64,000 nt of DNA from the NCBI RefSeq assembly GCF_901933205.1, contig NC_044591.1:682001-746000 (forward strand), written 5' to 3'. Below, piece after piece: positions 43,485 to 58,655 of the stretch. The notes beneath the pieces were generated by a model. It was not told where the DNA came from. It did not search any database and saw only the letters and a program-made list of their open reading frames with translations. A program made the translations under genes and the position numbers. This DNA is from Camarhynchus parvulus. Lineage: Eukaryota > Chordata > Aves > Passeriformes > Thraupidae. The first letter of the stretch is position 1; each line of letters starts with the position of its first letter.

Positions 43485-44420
43485 CCAAATCCTCAGCACC
43501 ATCGTCCTCATGGACCTGCAGCACCCCAATTCCCACAGCACCCCAAATCCCATCACCCACGGCACCCCAAATCCCACAGCACCCTAAATCCTATCACCCA
43601 CAGGACTCCAAATCCCATCACCCACGGCATCCCGGATCCCACAGCACCTCAAACCCTGGATCATCTGTTGCACCCCAAATCCCATAGTGCCCTAATCCCA
43701 TCAATTCCAGCACCTCAAGTCCCTCAGCAGCCCAGTCCCCATGATCCTGCAGCACCCCAAATCTTGCATTTTCCATAGCAACCCAAATCCCACAGTACCC
43801 CCAATCTCTGCAGCACCCACAGCACCCCAATCCCTTCACCTCTAGCGCCACAAACCCCCCAGTACCCCAAAGCAACTCAAATCCCACAGCACTCTAAATC
43901 CTGCACCGCTGTTCCCATAAACCCTCTGCAGCCACATCCCCTAATACCCACAGAGCCCAAAACCCCCGGGATCCACAACACCCCAAATCTGCCAATAGGC
44001 CCAGGCACCCCATTCCATGATCCCACTGAACCCCAAATCCCCCAGCACCTGCAGCACCCCAAATCGTGCAAGCACCCCATTCCATGATCCCACTGAACCC
44101 CAAATCCCCCAGCACCTGCAGCACCCCAAATCCTGTAAGCATCCCCATTCCATGATCCCACAGAAATTCAAATCCCCCAGGATCTGCAGCACCCCAAATC
44201 GTGCATTATCCCCATCCCCAGGATCCCAGTGCACCCCACATCTCTCAGCAAGTGCAGCACCCCAAATCCTGTAAGCATCCCCATTCCATGATCCCACTGA
44301 AATTCAAATCCCCCAGCATCTGCAGCACCCCAAACCCTGCAGCACCCACCTCCTGATGATCCCATTGCACCCCATATCCTCCCAGTACCCCCAAATCTTC
44401 ATTACCCCAGCACCCCAAAT
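43485..44420. repeat. CACCCCAAATCC minisatellite between EPHA2 and CPLANE2
   Basis: Tandem CAGCACCCCAAATCCCA units; at 44010-44330 a higher-order period of about 65-120 bp appears (CATTCCATGATCCCACTGAA, CCCCAGCACCTGCAGCACC). In human, ARHGEF19 lies in this interval; nothing like it was seen. Confidence 0.85.
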
Positions 44421-44544
44421 CCCCCCAAACCCCAAATCGGACAAGTCAGGCCACCCATGATCTTTTTCATAGAAAATCACTGATTTTAGCAAAAAAAGCA
44501 CCTTTTTACCCCTCCCACCCCCCAAACCCTTCCCAAGAGGGGGT

Positions 44545-46513
44545 TCAGGTGGCGGTGTCCCCCGTGTCCCCCGGGGTGACCCCGACGGTCACTTGGTCGC
44601 GCCGCCAGAGCTGCTCCACCAGGGAGTCCAGGACGGGGCCGACCCGGGCCAGCCCCGCCCGCGCCCCGCCGGCCCCCGCGGGGCCCCCCGCCCGCAGCAC
44701 CCGCAGCCCCTGCGAGCCCTCGAAGGCCCGCACGTCCCCCTCCGTCACGGCCGCGTGCGGGGCCAGGTCGAATCTGGCGTGGGGAGAGGACACAGGGTCA
44801 AGGGAAACAGCAACGCCCCGGAGAATCCCCCCAGAAGCACCCGAGATTCATGGGGAGTTGTGGAGCCACGGGTGTAACCAGGTGGGAGTGTTCTCTGCCT
44901 GCCCAGGGATTGAGTGGTTTGGAATCTGGGGGTGCAAACCTGATTGTGAGGGGGGACACGGGGTCAAGGAGACACCAACACCCTGAAAAATCCCCCCAGA
45001 ATCACCTGAAGAGAAATGGGGATTGTGAATGCATTGGTGCAATGAAGTGTTGCAGGTTCTCAGCCTGCTGAGATAAGTGCTGGGAAATCTGGGGGTGCCA
45101 ATCTGACTGGGGGGGGGACACAGGGTCAAGGGAAATCTGGGGGTGCAAACCTGACTGCGGGGGGGATATAGGGTCAAGGGAGACCCAGAAAATCCCCCCA
45201 AAACCCCCTGAAAATACATGGGAGTTGTGACCCAAAGAAACCCCCCCCAAAGCCCCTAAAATATCTATGAGAGTTGAGGACCCATTGGTGTAATGAGAGT
45301 TGCACGTTCTCAGCCTAACGAGGTATTGAGTGGTTTGAAATCTGGGGGTGCAGACCTGACTGCGGGGGGGATATAGGATCAAGGGAGACACCAATACCCC
45401 AAAAATCTCCTTTAGGGTGGCAAAACCCCCTAAAAATAAGCAGCAGCCGTGAACCCATTGGTGTAACCATTTGTGCACATTCTCAGCCTGCTGAGATACC
45501 AAATGCTGAGAAATCTGGGGGTACGAACCCATTTTGGGGCGGGGGGGGGTCAAGGAACACCTAAAAAACCCCAAAACCCCGTGAAAATCAGCAGGAGTCG
45601 GGAATCCATCGGTGTGCTGTTCTCAGCCCCTGCCATGCCAAGCGCTGAGAGCCCTGGGGGTGCAATCCCCCTGCCATGGGGTGACTTTTGGGGACCCCCC
45701 AAAAAGGATACTTGGTGCCCACGACCACCCTGACGAGGTGGCGGTCCCCGGGGCCCAGCACGCGGCCCATGAGCGCCGGCAGCTCCTCGAAGGACGCGCG
45801 GTCCGTGAAGGAGAACAGGAACAGGGCGGCGTCCGCCTCCTCCTTACAGGCCTGGGCACGGGGACACCGCTCACCGCGAGGTCCCGGCGGTGTCCCCCGC
45901 CCCAAAACGCGTCCCCCAGCCCAAACGGCGTCCCCCGCTCACGGGCAGAAGGTGCTCGAACTTCCTGAGCGCTCCGTCCCCGCAGTCCCACAGGTGCAGC
46001 TGGAACAGGACGGGCCGGCCGCTGCCGCGGGGCTTGGCCGGCCAGAACAGCGTGGTGGCCTCGATGCCTGCGGGGACAGCGGGACTGTCACCCCCAGGAC
46101 ACCCCGGGCCATACACAGGGTCTCATGGTAGCCTCGATCCCTGCGGGGACAGCAGGACTGTCACCCCGGGTCCCCCCCAGGCCGTACCCAGAGTCTCGTG
46201 GTGGGCAGGGGGCGCGGGGTTCCCCCCCAGCCAGGCCACCAGCGCTGTCTTGCCGACGCCGCTCCTGCCCGCCAGGAAGAGTTTGTAGGTGACCGTGGGC
46301 ACAGCCAGCGCGGGCGGCAGCGCCGGCCGCTCCAGCAGACCTGGGGAGGGGCTCGGGGTCAGTCTGGGGGCGCTGAGAGCCCGGCTGGGGGGCGCAGGGG
46401 GCGCACGCACCGAACACTCTCCGCTGGTTCTTGTGCAGGATGGAGTCCAGGTAGGGGCGGCCGGCGGGGGACAGGAGCCAGCCCGGCTCCAGCGCCCAGT
46501 CCTGCTCTGCCAT
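44545..46513 (-). CDS. CPLANE2: CPLANE2 (RSG1), REM2/Rab-like small GTPase of ciliogenesis, complete
   Basis: Small GTPase that works with FUZ, INTU and WDPCP (the CPLANE complex) at the basal body in cilium assembly. Minus-strand coding exons: 46411-46513, 46188-46340, 45943-46067, 45712-45851, 44545-44773; 750 nt, 249 aa (human 258). The N-terminus MAEQDWALEPGWLL differs from human, but HKNQRRVFGLLERP is conserved. P-loop GRSGVGKT at residues 59-66; WDCGDGALRKFEHLL corresponds to the switch II region with WDCG in place of the usual DxxG; FLFSFTDRASFE follows, then VVVGTKFD as the NKxD-like guanine motif (TKFD). A non-coding first exon ends at 47145 and is spliced to an acceptor before 46525. 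Intron 4 has U12-type splice signals. Confidence 0.94.
44774..45711 (-). other. CPLANE2 intron 4, probable U12-type (minor spliceosome) intron filled with repeats
   Basis: The donor reads ACCAA/GTATCCTTTT, a full match to the U12 5' splice consensus. Near the acceptor (CGCCAG/ATTCG) is TCCCTTGAC (complement 44797-44805), 8 of 9 to the U12 branch consensus TTCCTTRAY, 25 nt from the exon. Phase is exact (AA+A, then TTC GAC). The interior consists of degenerate tandem copies of about 45-200 bp carrying the same GTCAAGGGA branch-like word (for example 45125-45133 and 45173-45181), GGGGGTGCAAACCTGACT and CTCAGCCTGCTGAGAT. Confidence 0.7.
46060..46204. repeat. ~72-bp tandem duplication across CPLANE2 intron 2
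   Basis: Two adjacent copies on the plus strand each begin CCTCGATSCCTGCGGGGACA, pass through GGACTGTCACCCC and end near GTCTCRTGGT. Copy 1 carries the true exon 3 acceptor and copy 2 the true exon 2 donor; each therefore contains a degenerate version of the other junction. Confidence 0.8.
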
Positions 46514-46525
46514 GGGCCCCCAAAC

Positions 46526-47140
46526 CTGGGGGACGGCGAAGAGCCCCCCTTCCCCCATGGGGTCACTGCATCCGCAGCTTTGGGGGCTCCTTCTGACCCC
46601 ACCCCAGGGTCCAGGCACCCTCCCCAGGGCCCCTAAATCCTCCATCGAGTCCCTAAAACACCCCCCATGTCCCAGCATCCTCCCATGGGGTCCCCAAAAC
46701 CACTCATGGGGTCCCTGACACCCCTCTGTGAGGTGCCTGCCACCCTTCCATGGGGTCTGTGCCCTCCCTATGGAGTCCCTGCACCCTCCCATGGGATCCC
46801 TGACCCCTCTCTGGGGTCCCTGCACCTCCTACAGGGACCCACTGCCTTCCCATGGGCTCCCTGCCCCTCTCCGGTTCCTGTGCCCCACTTTGGGGTCCTT
46901 GTCCCCCTCAGTGTCCCTCCACCCTCCCAGGGTGTCCCTCACAGCCCCACACGGGGTCCCTGCCCTCCCCCGCGGGGTCTGTGCTGCCCCCAGCTGATCT
47001 TGTGCCCCCACAGCATTTAGGAGGGAGGGGACTCAGCCCCTGTCCCCTCCCCGGATCCGCTGCCCCCCAAATCCCCCCCCCATGCCTCGTCCCCCACACC
47101 AATTTTCCCGCGCGGGCCCTTTAAGACGCGGCCCCGCCGC
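46526..47140. repeat. CPLANE2 5'UTR intron with TCCCATGGGGTCCCTG repeat
   Basis: Between the non-coding first exon (ends 47145) and the start-codon exon. About 46635-46990 is a degenerate minisatellite of CCCATGGGGTCCCTGCC type. No protein-like ORF. Confidence 0.65.
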
Positions 47141-47240
47141 TCACCTGAGGCAGCTTCCGCCTCGCCGTGACGTCACGAGCATAGGCGGGGCGCTATGGAG
47201 ACCACGCCCATCCACAGCTGCGCGTGCGCGGTGAGTTTGG
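47141..47240 (-). promoter_or_regulatory. CPLANE2: CPLANE2 promoter with palindromic CRE, possibly bidirectional
   Basis: CpG-rich block with CGTGACGTCACG (TGACGTCA at 47168-47175). On the minus strand GCCTCAG/GTGAGC places a donor after 47145. On the plus strand an ATG at about 47193 opens a 12-codon stretch ending at a consensus donor (GCGCG/GTGAGT), so a divergent spliced transcript is possible but unproven. Confidence 0.55.
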
Positions 47241-47279
47241 GGGAACACGTGGAGTGACCCCGGCCCTGGGGATTTTGGG

Positions 47280-48130
47280 GGGTCCCCATCGCAAGCTACT
47301 GACACTGCAATGATTTGGGGGGGTCCCCATCCCAAGTTACTGACACCGGAATGATTTGGGGGGGTCCCCATCCCAAGCTACTGACACTGCAATGATTTGG
47401 GGATCCCCATCCCAAATTACTGACACTGCAGTGATTTGCGGGTCCCCATCCCAAGTTACTGACACTGCAGTGATTTGGGGGTCCCCATCCCCAGTTCCCA
47501 GCACTGCCGGGATTTGGGGTTCCCAACTGCCAGGCTTTCCAGGTTTTGGAGCCCTCCCTCATCTCTAATCACCAACACTGGAAGCTTTGGGCTCCAGCAT
47601 CTCCCACACTGGCAGGACCTGGGGTCCCAATTTCCAGCCCCAGCAGGCTCTAGGATCCCCATCCCCATTTCCCATCTCCAACAGGCTGTGGGATCCCCAG
47701 TTCCCAGCACTGGCAGGATTTGGGGTCCTTATCACACATTTCCAGCCCCAACTGGCTTTGGGGTCCTTATTCCAAATTTCCAGCCCCAGCAGGTTTGGGG
47801 TCCCATTTCACAGCGCTCGGAGGCTGTGGGATCCCCAGTTACCATCTCCAGCAGTCTTTGGGATCCCCATTCCCAGTTCCCATCCCTAACAGGGTTTGGT
47901 GTCCCCCATTCCCAGTGCTGACAGCCTTTGGGTCTCTGTCCCTAATTCCCAACCCTGGCAGGACCTGGGATCCACAATTTCCAGCACAGGCAGGACATGG
48001 GTTCCCCAGTTCCCAGCCCTGGCAGGTTTTGGGGTCCCATCCTAAACTTCCATCCCAAACAGGGTTTGGGATCCCCAGTTTCCAACCCTAACAGGCTTTG
48101 GGGTCCCCATACCGAATTTCTGGCTCCAAG
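47280..48130. repeat. ~45-bp minisatellite between CPLANE2 and FBXO42
   Basis: 47285-47510 has six clear copies of CCCATCCCAAGTTACTGACA plus CTGCAATGATTTGGGGG; beyond that the units decay to CAGTTCCCAGCACTGGCAGG and similar. No gene content. Confidence 0.9.
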
Positions 48131-48330
48131 GAAGTTCAGTGTCCCAAATTCTCTGTGTCCCCCTTTGCCTCCCTCCACTGCTCCAACATCCCCTGTACAA
48201 GTATTTCCCTTCTCTTACACAAAGACCCCAAATCCCCCCGTTTCACCCCCAAACTTACAGCAGCACAGCAAGAACTTCCCCTCCAAATCACTCCCACCCC
48301 TCCCCAAAAGCACCAACCATCCGTTTCTTT

Positions 48331-50110
48331 TCCTTTTTATTTGTTAAACCACTAAAAATTCGTCGGGAAGGGGGGGGAGGGACCCCCATGAACCCCCCCA
48401 AAATGTACACAAGATTTTAAATATCACCGGAATCGCTTCCCATTGCTGCTCTCGGCCCGGGAGTGACGGGGGGGACACCTGAGTCGCGGTGGGTGGGGGG
48501 GGACACCTCGCTCACAGCACCAGCAGCTCCCGTGGGATTGGGGGACAGGGACCCAAATTTGGGGTGAATCTCTCTGAAGGGCACAGAACATGCATCTCCC
48601 GGCGGGGAACCCCGGGAGCGGGGCAGGATGGAAACTGGGAGAGCAGCCCTGGAGGGATGCTCCGCAGGGAGAAGGACATCAAGGCGCCACCCATCCCCGG
48701 CTTTGACTCTTTTTTCGGGGATGGATGACAAAAAACATGCAAAGGGGACGTGGGGATCGATGGCAAAGCCTCGACCGCCTTCCCCGCGGCCACGCGTGGA
48801 GAAGGAAAATTCCAAAATTCCACAGCTCACCCGAGGTGCTCCTGAGGTCTGGGGATTTTTTGAGAGGGGGGAAAATTGAATTTTGCTTTCCCTTAGCACA
48901 AATCAAATTGTTCTGGGATGAATGGGAGAGGTGGGATTCGACGAGGGGTTTATTTACAGAGGTGAAAACGCCGCGGGTGAAGCAAATCCCTCCCCGTCCC
49001 CACGCGGCTGGGATGGGATTTAAGGCTCCGACCGGCAGAAAGCTCAGTGGGAATGGAGAAGAAAAATTTTGGGAAGAAGGGACCACGTCATGGCGCTGCC
49101 GGCTTGGGGAGGGCTCCCTGGTTTTAGGGTGCTGGAGGCTGTTGACCAAAACCTGGCAGAATCCGCCCCGTTTCCCCCCCTTGGAGGGGACAGGGAAGGA
49201 GGGGTTGTCCCAGAAGGACGCACAGGTTCAATCCCTTCGGATTTGGATTTAATCTTTGCGGAAGGAGGCACGTGCAAAGATGAGGTGAAGTTACTGCATC
49301 GAGGCTGCCCTCACATTTACCAGTATCTGTCCTTTTTCCTGGAAAACCCACCCTGCTCCCAGGCTCCAAGGGGTTTGGGCCGTTCAATGAAATGAAACCT
49401 TTAAGTCTAGAAGGGAATTGGCAGCCAAATATCTCCGTTTTGGGGGAATAATGGGATTTTCAGAGTATTTCTGCTGGTCAGAGGGGATCAGGGCTGATCC
49501 CAAAGCCTGATCCAGCAGGGCAGGGAGAGGAGGGATGCTAACAATCAAGATTTTTGGCATTTTGACACAAAAAAAATGTCCTTTCCTCCTTCTTTTGGTC
49601 CTGCTTGGAGGACAGAGACGAGAGCGGCAGGTGAGAGGCAAAATAAAAAGGCATCGTGTTTGTGTCGAGCAAAGGTTGGCAGCGCTGGGAGGTTCCCAGA
49701 GGGATATTGCTGTTTTCCTGACAGAGTTGAGCATGGAATTAATCAAGCTAACAGCCTCCTGCCTGCTGCAATTTAGGTTATTCCTATAAAACCACTTCTA
49801 CTCACAACCCACGAGGAATTTCGGAGAGACCGAGACTCACAAACACTTAGAGAATAAACCCAGGAGGATCCTGGCTGCAGCAGAGGAATTCCCTGGCTGC
49901 TCACCCCGACTCCTCGGATCCTTCCCCGCCTGTAAACACGACTGGGGTCTTACTGGGAACTGCCGGGGCAGCGCTGGAGGGTTTGCTTGGACTTTTATTG
50001 GTTTCCTGCTCCCTAATTCACAGTTTGAACGCCTGCGTGTCGGGAAGGGGCTGGGGAAGGAGGAGGAAGAGCCGCAGGGATGGAAGGACGGGCGGCGGGC
50101 GGGGGCCGCA
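48331..50110 (-). other. FBXO42: FBXO42 3'UTR and poly(A) signal
   Basis: Follows the FBXO42 stop codon on the minus strand, about 1.77 kb, with AATAAA at 48337-48342. The sequence is non-repetitive and without a convincing ORF. Confidence 0.6.
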
Positions 50111-54349
<4,239 letters not shown>

Positions 54350-55019
54350 TCATTTCTTCAGTGCCACAATGTGGAGACTCCGCCTTTCTGAAAAAATGAA
54401 AATAACAGAAAAGAAAACAAAAAAGGAAAAAAAAAGAAAAAAAGGCAAAATTAGAGCTGGGAGCCTGGGAAGAAAACTCCTGCCAATTTGTGTCATGGTA
54501 ATTAGTAGGAGCCTGAAAGCACATCTCAAACACAGCAAAACATCTGTCACTCACTGGCAGGAAATTGCCGGTTTTCCAGCGATCCCTCCAAATTATTGCT
54601 TTAGCGCCGAATAAAAGCAATAATTACCTCCAAATACCTCCTAAGTCTCTCCCTGAGGAGGGAGGGAGGGAGAAGGGAGACAATTCCAAGGCACCCAGAG
54701 TGGCTCGTGCAGATGTGTGGGGTGCTCACAAGCGGCAGCACTCACTGAACCCCGGGTTTGAGAGGAAGCCCTGAACTGTGAATGAAGTCATTCCTCGAGT
54801 CTGCAGGATGCAGTGCTGCTCTAAAAATCGTGGAAAACCTTTTTGTGCGGCCTGTTTGAGGTTCAAAGGGCTCTGCAGGGACCAAGGGCCTCCTGAGCAG
54901 GACCTGCACAAGGACAAGGTGACCGCTTGGGCTCGGTGCTGTCTTTGCTGTGCTCGGATGGTTCTATGGATCCCGAGGGCTTTCCTGAGCTCACCTCTCA
55001 ACCTACTGCTGCCCCTGGC

Positions 55020-55280
55020 CACCAAATCCCTGAGAACCTGCTCCATCCCTGGAAGTGTCCAAGGCCAGGCTGGATGGGACTTGGAGCAACCTGGTCCCAT
55101 GGAAGGTGTCCCTGCCCATGGCAGGGGGTGGAATGGGATGAGCTTTAAGGTCCCTTCCAACCCAAACCATCCTGGGATTCTGTGATTCCTGTGGAAGATG
55201 TCCCTGTCCATGAAAGGAGGGTGGAATGAGATGAGCTTTAAGCTCCTCCCAACCCAAACCACTCTGGGATTTTATGGTTC
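55020..55280 (+). mobile_element. CR1 LINE 3'-end fragments, two in tandem
   Basis: First copy: TGTCCAAGGCCAGGCTGGAT, CCATGGCAGGGGGTGGAATG, CCTTCCAACCCAAACCATCC, GATTCTGTGATT. From about 55195 a second, truncated copy follows with CCCTGTCCATG, GTGGAATGAGATGAGCTTTA and CCAACCCAAACCACTCTGGG. Confidence 0.9.
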
Positions 55281-55544
55281 TTAACCCGCTCAGAGCAGGA
55301 GCAGCCTCAGTGCAAGAAGCCTGTTGGCAAGAGCAACTATCAAAGGATTCGATTCCTTTGCATTTATGTTGGGAAATTGGCTGCTACAAAAGCCCAGTCC
55401 CTGCCTGGCCCTGGAGCCAGAGGTGCTGTCTGTGTCAGCACCCTGCTGATGTGTGAGGTGCTGAGCTGCTTCCCAGAACAGCTAAAGCCTCTGCAGGGTC
55501 TGACTGTGAGCATCCTCCTTCCCACGGCGGTCACCAGCACCTGG

Positions 55545-55880
55545 CACACTGCTCCAGCTCCACAGCCACCCCTGGCAGTTCATCCCCAGCCCAGCACATT
55601 GCTCCAGCTCCACAGCCACCTCTGGCAGTCCATCCTGGCATCCCCAGCCCAGCACATTGCTCCAGCTCCACAGCCACCTCTGGCAGTCCATCCTGGCATC
55701 CCCAGCCCCACAGCTCCAGCTCCACAGCCACCTCTGGCAGTCCATCCTGGCATCCCCAGCCCAGCACACTGCTCCAGCTCCACAGCCACCTCTGGCAGTC
55801 ATCCTGTCCCCAGCCCGCCATGCCAGCTCCACAGCCACCTCTGGCAGTCCATCCTGGCATCCCCAGCCCCACAGGTCCGA
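55545..55880. repeat. 57-bp minisatellite in FBXO42 intron
   Basis: Six copies of a unit containing GCTCCAGCTCCACAGCCACC, TCTGGCAGTCCATCCTGGCA and TCCCCAGCCCAGCACA, with small deletions in some copies. Confidence 0.95.
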
Positions 55881-57334
55881 GCCCATGAGCAGGGCAGCTC
55901 AAGGGCACGGCTCACATGTGGCCACATCTCTGAACCAGCCGATGCTCCCACCTGGCCCCTGTCCCCTCTCCTGTCCCAGCAGGACTCAGAGACACAATTT
56001 TAGCAGGGAATGACACCCAGAACAGACTATTTTTAAAAGAAACCGGAGCAGCTATTTTAGGATGTTGCAGCTGAGGGAAGCAATTCCATCGCGATGGGTT
56101 CCAGGTGCTGGGAGGGAAGAGCCCAGCAGAAAGCAGCCCCTGGCCTGATGCAGAGATGGCCACAGTGTCCCTGAGCCCTTCCCCAGGGACAGAGCATTCT
56201 GCTGCCCTCAGCCCCATGGAGATGAGGGAAAAATGGGAATAAAGCTCTGCAGAAGCATTTAATGCAAGGTAATGTGTGGCCAGAGCTGTACCAAGGTCTC
56301 CATGAGGACGAGATGCCAGTGAGGGTCACATTTATACTCCTTGTTCCTGAATTCCAGTTTTCCTGGCTCGTTCCATGTGTGCAATTCATTAACCCACACC
56401 AGCAGGTTTCCAGCCTAAATAATTCCCTGGCAGTGCAGAAAGTTTTTCTCCTAAGCCTGGCACCACAATAAAACATTTGTACCAGAGCTTGTGAATCCCA
56501 GCTGGGTGATATCGCCAGGGATGCCACAAGGTGCTGGGGTTAAATTGGGTTTAAAAATAAAACCAAAAGGGGCAGCTAGAGTCATTCCAGGATGGAAAAA
56601 CATTGGCACCTTGCTCAGAAAGGTCTGGGATGGAGCAGTGAGGAAAGTCACCCTCCCACTGCTGTAACCTGAAGGTCAACCCCAGCCTCAGCCAAGGAGA
56701 CAATTCCCAAGTGAGTCAGTGCCGTGCAAACAGCCCAGGGCAGAGGCCAGCCCCGGTTTTTCAGGAAGCTTTGCCTGTTATTGGACATTGTAAGGATGTA
56801 AATGAGCTGAGTTTCATTCTGCAATGCAGGAAAACTCTGCATTTTACAAGTCAAAGAAGTGCTGGCCTCTCAAAGGCTCTTCCAACAGCAAAACTGGGAT
56901 ATCTGTGGATGCTCTCCACAAATGAGATGCACCACAAGCATCTCCAGCATCTTGTGCTGGAGCAGGAATGTGTGGAAATCTGGAAAATTAATGCTGTTTA
57001 TCCCTAAAGCAGGGGAGAGCTGCTGGGTGCTGGGTCCTCAGGAAGGGCAGGAACATCCCGAGGGAGCTGCTGGAAGGGGAAGGCAGCGGCTGCTCTGTGA
57101 GCTCAGGACTCAGGCATGCGGAGGAGCCCGGCACAGGGGGACATCAAAGGCACCGAGGACCTGCTCAAAGTCCAGCCCTCTGGAGGATGCGGGAGGTGGG
57201 AGCGGCCCTTCAAAGACTCCCAGGAACACAGGGGATCCTCTCTGGAATAGCACATGGATCAGGCTGAGGAGCCATCAGAACTTTGTTAATGAACTGCACT
57301 GGGTCCCACTGGTCCCAGTGGGGAACTGCTGCGA

Positions 57335-57590
57335 TCCTGAGCTCCCCAACCCAGGAACACCATCCAGCCCAACATCCAGGTTATCCCTCCATAACACCCT
57401 GGTTATCCCTCCATAACACCCTGGTTATCCCTCCATAACACCACCCAGGTTATCCCTCCATAACACCCTGGTTATCCCTCCATAACACCACCCAGCCCAA
57501 AATCCAGGTTATTCCTCCACAACACCATCCAGGTTATCCCTCCACAACACCACCCAGCCCAAAATCCAGGTTATCCTTGCTGGGGATAAA
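57335..57590. repeat. ~22-bp minisatellite in FBXO42 intron
   Basis: Units of TAACACCCTGGTTATCCCTCCA, interspersed with a longer variant containing CACCCAGCCCAAAATCCAGG, about nine copies. Confidence 0.9.
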
Positions 57591-58519
57591 GGTTGGAGCA
57601 GGCTGAGGGTGTAGCACAGTTCACTCCTAAGCACAGCAGGCTCCATCCCTGCACAGCTGACGCTGTTCTTTCGGCTGGGATGAGGAGCTAAAAGCTGGGC
57701 TGTGCTATTTTTTTCCCAGCTGATGGATTTTCCTGGCTCGCAAAGCCAAAAACCAACCAACCAAAGATCTCTGGCTTCCAGAGATGTTTGGAAAAGAAAT
57801 GCCAGCCTCTGATTGCTCCCGACACGAGCTCTGGGTGTTTTATCTGTGTTGGATCTGCCCTTATAAGCAGTTTTTCAAGCCCAGTTATCCCGCCCTCTAA
57901 AGCCACTGGAGCTGCACACGCGAAGATTAACGGGAACAAAGGAAAAGCCTGGCTTGAAGGGCACGTGGGACACAGAGTGCCAGACCAGCCTTTTACCTCT
58001 GGAAGGGGCAGCCCTGAGAGACTCCAAAAACCAGCTGGAGTGGGGAACAGCAATGGTCACCCCGTGGTTATCTGCTGGGATTGCCCAGGTGGAAGGATGG
58101 GCTCAGGTCCATCGATGGGGTTTGGGGAATATTCCACAGGAGGGGCTGGAGCAGATCTGCACTGATCCAGGGGAAAGGGAACACATGGAAAGAGTTGTGT
58201 CAAGGGGATTGGTACTGAGGAGCTTTAATTCTGGAGAAGGATGGGATGGGAGCTGCAGCCAGGAGCTGTTTTTGCTGGATCTGGTGGATCCTGCAGGGAG
58301 CCTCCCACCATCACGGCCCATCGGGTTTCCACGGAACACCTGGATAACCACAGCCATGTGTCTAATCTCAAAGCTGAGAAATTAAAGGGAGCTGCTCCAG
58401 CACCCCATGGATTTCAAGGTGCAAAGGAATTTAAGCTCCCAGGTTCGAAAGCCACCTGCAATCTGCACTCCAGAGGTACAGGGAACCATCCCTTGGGAAG
58501 GGCTCAGGGCTGTCCTTTC

Positions 58520-58655
58520 ACAGGAATCCTGGAATGGTTTGGATTGGAAGGGACCTTGAAGCTCATCCCATTCCACCCGCTGCCATGGGCAGGGACACCT
58601 TCCACTATTCCAGAATGCTCCCAGCCCTGTCCAGCCTGGCCTTGGACACTTCTTC
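58520..58655 (-). mobile_element. CR1 LINE 3'-end fragment
   Basis: Plus strand reads GGAATGGTTTGGATTGGAAG, GCTGCCATGGGCAGGGACAC and CCAGCCTGGCCTTGGACACT. Confidence 0.9.
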
